DNA of 64,000 bases. Origin: Psychroflexus longus (GTDB lineage Bacteria; Bacteroidota; Bacteroidia; Flavobacteriales; Flavobacteriaceae). Below, in pieces: positions 61,484-64,000 of the stretch. The position numbers and the translations under genes are program-made. Under the pieces are notes generated by a model. The model did no database searches and was not told where the DNA came from. It was given only the letters and a program-made list of their open reading frames with translations. How positions within the stretch are numbered: position 1 is the stretch's first letter; the number at the start of each line of letters is the position of its first letter. Location: the NCBI RefSeq assembly GCF_020164595.1, contig NZ_JAIQZE010000003.1, positions 62,001 to 126,000 on the forward strand. The letters are read 5' to 3'.

Positions 61484-62764
61484 ATGTCCTTAAAAGCAAA
61501 TGATCCCTCAAGACGAACGTGGTTGGATCTTCCAGATAATACTGATTTTCCAATTCAAAATATCCCTTTTGGCGTTTTTCTTACTCGTGATGATATTATC
61601 ACAATAGGAACTCGTATCGGCGATTATGCTATAGATTTAGGGGCTTTACATCAGTTAGGATATTTTAAAGACATCCCACTCACAGATGATATTTTTCTAC
61701 AAGATAGTTTAAATGACTTTATTGCAGATGGAAGAAAGACATGGAGAGCAGTGAGAAATAGAGTAGCAGAGTTATTTGATATCAAAAATGATGAGTTGAA
61801 ATCGAATACTAAAGACAGGGAAACTATCCTTTTCACTCTGGACGAAATCGAGATGCAGATGCCTGTTCAGGTGGGGGATTATACAGATTTTTATTCTAGT
61901 AAAGAACATGCTACCAATGTTGGTAAAATGTTTCGTGATCCAGAAAATGCATTATTGCCCAACTGGTTGCACGCACCTATAGGATATCATGGAAGAAGTT
62001 CATCTATAGTGCCTAGTGGAATTCCAATCCATAGACCTCAAGGTCAGAAATTACCAAAAGGATCTGACGAACCTATTTTTGGCCCGACGCGCCATCTAGA
62101 CTTCGAGCTTGAAATGGCATTTATCACTACAGCCAGTAATGTTCTAGGTGAGCCGATCCCAGCAGAGGAAGCTGAGAGCTATATTTTTGGAATGGTTTTG
62201 TTTAACGACTGGAGCGCTAGAGATCTTCAAAAGTGGGAGTATCAGCCCTTAGGACCTTTCTTAGGCAAAAACTTCGGTTGTTCAATTTCACCATGGATTG
62301 TGACTTTGGATGCTTTAGAGCCTTTCAGAGTTGAAGGGCCTTCGCCAATAAAAAAGTTATTACCTTATCTTGTAACAACTGGTAAAAAAAGTTTTGACAT
62401 CAGTCTATCAGTATCAATTCGACCAGATAAAGGCGAAGAAACTACGATTACCAAGTCCAATTTTAAATACATGTATTGGAATATGAGTCAGCAATTGGCT
62501 CACCACACAGTCAATGGATGTCCTGTAAATAGTGGGGACTTGATGGCGAGTGGAACGATTTCCGGTCCAACACCAGAATCCTATGGTTCAATGCTCGAAT
62601 TATCCTGGAATGGGTCTAAGCCTATAAAGCTTAAAGATGGTCAAGAGCGCAGGTTTATTGAAGATAATGACACTGTGATTTTACGAGGTTACTGTCAGAA
62701 TTATGAAGTAAGAATAGGATTTGGAGAGGTGTCAACTAAAATTCTTCCAATATTTAAATCTTAA
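61484..62764 (+). CDS. fahA: Fumarylacetoacetase
   Basis: Last step of tyrosine/phenylalanine breakdown: fumarylacetoacetate to fumarate and acetoacetate. 426 residues, eukaryote-like length. Key parts: the His-containing YSSKEHATNVGKMFRD, APIGYHGRSSSIVPSG, FELEMAFITT, NDWSARDLQKWEYQPLGPF and LMASGTISGPTPESYGSML. Cytoplasmic. The product fumarate feeds the FumC reaction encoded elsewhere in the window. Other tyrosine-degradation genes are not adjacent here. Confidence 0.96.
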   Translation: MSLKANDPSRRTWLDLPDNTDFPIQNIPFGVFLTRDDIITIGTRIGDYAIDLGALHQLGYFKDIPLTDDIFLQDSLNDFIADGRKTWRAVRNRVAELFDIKNDELKSNTKDRETILFTLDEIEMQMPVQVGDYTDFYSSKEHATNVGKMFRDPENALLPNWLHAPIGYHGRSSSIVPSGIPIHRPQGQKLPKGSDEPIFGPTRHLDFELEMAFITTASNVLGEPIPAEEAESYIFGMVLFNDWSARDLQKWEYQPLGPFLGKNFGCSISPWIVTLDALEPFRVEGPSPIKKLLPYLVTTGKKSFDISLSVSIRPDKGEETTITKSNFKYMYWNMSQQLAHHTVNGCPVNSGDLMASGTISGPTPESYGSMLELSWNGSKPIKLKDGQERRFIEDNDTVILRGYCQNYEVRIGFGEVSTKILPIFKS

Positions 62765-62771
62765 TTAAGTA

Positions 62772-63188
62772 TTAAGTATCAAGAAATCTAGATTGTTCAT
62801 CTTCTGAGGGCATCGGGCAAGTTTCTGACTTTCCGAACCATTGATAGCGATTTCTGGCTATATAGTCATAAATAATATTTCTAAAGCCTTCTGGTAAAAA
62901 TAAAAAAAGACTTAATGCGGTGTACAACCCGCTTAGGTCTTTACTAATTTCTAAAGCAGCCGTCGACTTTATATAATAGGCATTTCCTGGATCTATTAAA
63001 ATTATAGAATCAATTTTAGAAGTATCAATTCCTCGCTCTGAAGTTAATTTTTGACCCAGATCACTCTGTAAGGAAGCAAACCTAAAAATGTCTTTTTTGT
63101 CCCTTTTCATGATAAATCTCACCGAAGAATTGCAGAAATTGCAAATACCATCAAAAAGAACAATTTTTTTATTTTCTGGTAGATCCAT
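62772..63188 (-). CDS. DCC (DUF393) family thiol-disulfide protein
   Basis: 138 residues of the DCC family. The name-giving motif lies in LFDGICNFCNSSVRF (CxxC at 16-19), followed by the family segments FRFASLQSDLG and the late Arg-x-Arg-Tyr (ARNRYQWFG). No signal peptide. These are thioredoxin-fold proteins without a clear reaction. Its ATG shares a base with the stop of the upstream MutS2-type gene (TAATG), so the two are coupled. Confidence 0.92.
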   Translation of the reverse strand: MDLPENKKIVLFDGICNFCNSSVRFIMKRDKKDIFRFASLQSDLGQKLTSERGIDTSKIDSIILIDPGNAYYIKSTAALEISKDLSGLYTALSLFLFLPEGFRNIIYDYIARNRYQWFGKSETCPMPSEDEQSRFLDT

Positions 63189-64000
63189 TATTTCGCTCGC
63201 TTTACAAGTTCTAATTGGTCATCGGAAACACTAGTTGTGAACATCCCATAGTTGACGACAACTTTTCCTTTTTCAAATTTATCGATTGTTCCTACAGCTC
63301 TTCCGTCGTAAATTCTTACGGAATCTCCTTCTTTCAATACTGGTTTATCAGGCATTTTGGAAGCATTTTTTTCTTCCTTTATCTTATCTTTTTTCTTTTT
63401 AGTTCTTATTTTTTCAACCTTCTCTTGGGCCTCCTCTTTTATTTTCTTTTCCTTTTCTCTCTGGATTTTCTCATCCTTACGAGTTTGCTTGATTCGTTTT
63501 GAATTCTCACGCTCGATTATTTTTAGGATATTGGAATAGAGCTGCTTTTTATTTTTATTGTTGAAATATTGTAGGCCAATTTTATCAACCTTTTCTCCAA
63601 TACCAATCATGCGTTGGTTGCTATCATAAAGTTCTTGATAACTTTCCAGCTTCTGTTGAATTTTAGAATTAATTTCATCAAACTTTTCTTGTTCTTTCCG
63701 GGTTTCGTCAGTTTTTGACTTTAATTCTGAATTTGTTTTTGCAAGCTTAGATCGTTCCATCTGTAACTTGGCGATACTTTTATCAAACCTGATTTTGCCA
63801 CGTTCAACTTTTTTCTTCGCCCTGTTGATTAAGCTGAAAGGAATTCCGTTTTTCTGAGCCACCTCAAAAGTAAACGAGCTACCAGCTTCTCCAAGTTTAA
63901 GTTCAAATAATGGTTCCATGGTATAACTATCAAAAGCCATATTAGCATTGACAATTTCTGGATTTTCATTAGCCATCATTTTCAAATTGGCGTAATGTGT
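63188..64000 (-). CDS. mutS2: MutS2-type DNA mismatch/recombination ATPase, C-terminal part (5' end outside window)
   Basis: The C-terminal part of a MutS-like protein; the frame is open through the right edge. The visible end of the ATPase domain reads THYANLKMMA and MAFDSYTMEPLFELKLGEAGSS, matching MutS2. It is followed by KNGIPFSLINRAK, a long Lys/Glu-rich coiled coil, and a small KOW-like barrel (EGDSVRIYDGRAVGTIDKF). The Smr nuclease domain of typical MutS2 is absent, as I recall for Bacteroidota forms. Coupled to the DCC-family gene downstream. Confidence 0.88.
   Translation of the reverse strand, partial: THYANLKMMANENPEIVNANMAFDSYTMEPLFELKLGEAGSSFTFEVAQKNGIPFSLINRAKKKVERGKIRFDKSIAKLQMERSKLAKTNSELKSKTDETRKEQEKFDEINSKIQQKLESYQELYDSNQRMIGIGEKVDKIGLQYFNNKNKKQLYSNILKIIERENSKRIKQTRKDEKIQREKEKKIKEEAQEKVEKIRTKKKKDKIKEEKNASKMPDKPVLKEGDSVRIYDGRAVGTIDKFEKGKVVVNYGMFTTSVSDDQLELVKRAK

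Overview
The window looks like chromosomal DNA of a flavobacterium (Bacteroidota, Flavobacteriaceae or close kin). It is AT-rich and densely coding. It carries a GldI-type gliding lipoprotein, cyclophilin-FKBP fusion isomerases, many short lipoproteins with an early Cys, TonB/carboxypeptidase-regulatory outer-membrane proteins, an RND pump fused to a TolC domain, and promoters of the Bacteroidota type (TTG-N19-TAnnTTTG, clearest in front of the SRP RNA). Shine-Dalgarno sequences are mostly absent, as expected for the phylum. I saw no insertion sequence, prophage, tRNA, rRNA or CRISPR array. Most genes are housekeeping.

Layout. 1-1902: end of a two-component operon (kinase cut by the left edge). 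1966-5077: miaA, a voltage-gated-type K+ channel with a C-terminal zinc ribbon, and an exonuclease/GIY-YIG fusion, all leftward. 5416-5844: Hsp20, followed by a patch of dispersed repeats to 6224. 6225-10015: leftward run of a Gfo/Idh oxidoreductase, 3-hydroxybutyryl-CoA dehydrogenase, DUF1015 and YggS. 10308-11113: coiled-coil histidine-kinase-like protein built of 21-residue repeats and broken by a frameshift, then a cupin and pcm. 12325-13020: tandem ~164-bp repeats. 13021-18500: envelope proteins and smpB. 18556-18741: a csbD gene with an in-frame TGA. 18798-22643: two cyclophilin-FKBP fusions, gldI and nrnA. 22715-25893: PhoD-like phosphatase, ndk, rny. A 6S-like RNA lies between zapA and rny. 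26834-33814: M48 protease, Rel, Fur, purA, GAPN-like dehydrogenase. 33926-39938: heavy-metal efflux operon. 40195-44555: OstA-like protein, aminotransferase, TPR protein. 44556-49961: methyltransferase, DUF349 protein, TonB-family barrel. 50350-54279: fumC, a PCIF1-like methyltransferase, an ArsC-like protein and prfB with its programmed frameshift. 54362-64000: threonine aldolase, a GC-rich conserved-looking noncoding element, fsa, SDR, SRP RNA, glutaminyl cyclase, beta-helix lipoprotein, glyA, fumarylacetoacetase, a DCC-family protein and the end of a MutS2-type gene.

Best leads. (1) The 326-residue protein at 51795-52775 carries the signature motifs of PCIF1/CAPAM, the eukaryotic cap-adjacent adenosine N6-methyltransferase; bacteria have no such cap, so its substrate is open. 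It lies downstream of prfB and an ArsC-like gene on the same strand. (2) The 10308-11113 locus keeps an exact 21-residue repeat period only if one A is added to an A7 run. (3) A GC-rich, twice-repeated noncoding module sits at 55398-55500. (4) The metal-efflux operon has a His-rich small secreted protein, a near-leaderless promoter and twin CTTAAG palindromes.

All function calls rest on motif reading and memory of families; no searches were run.
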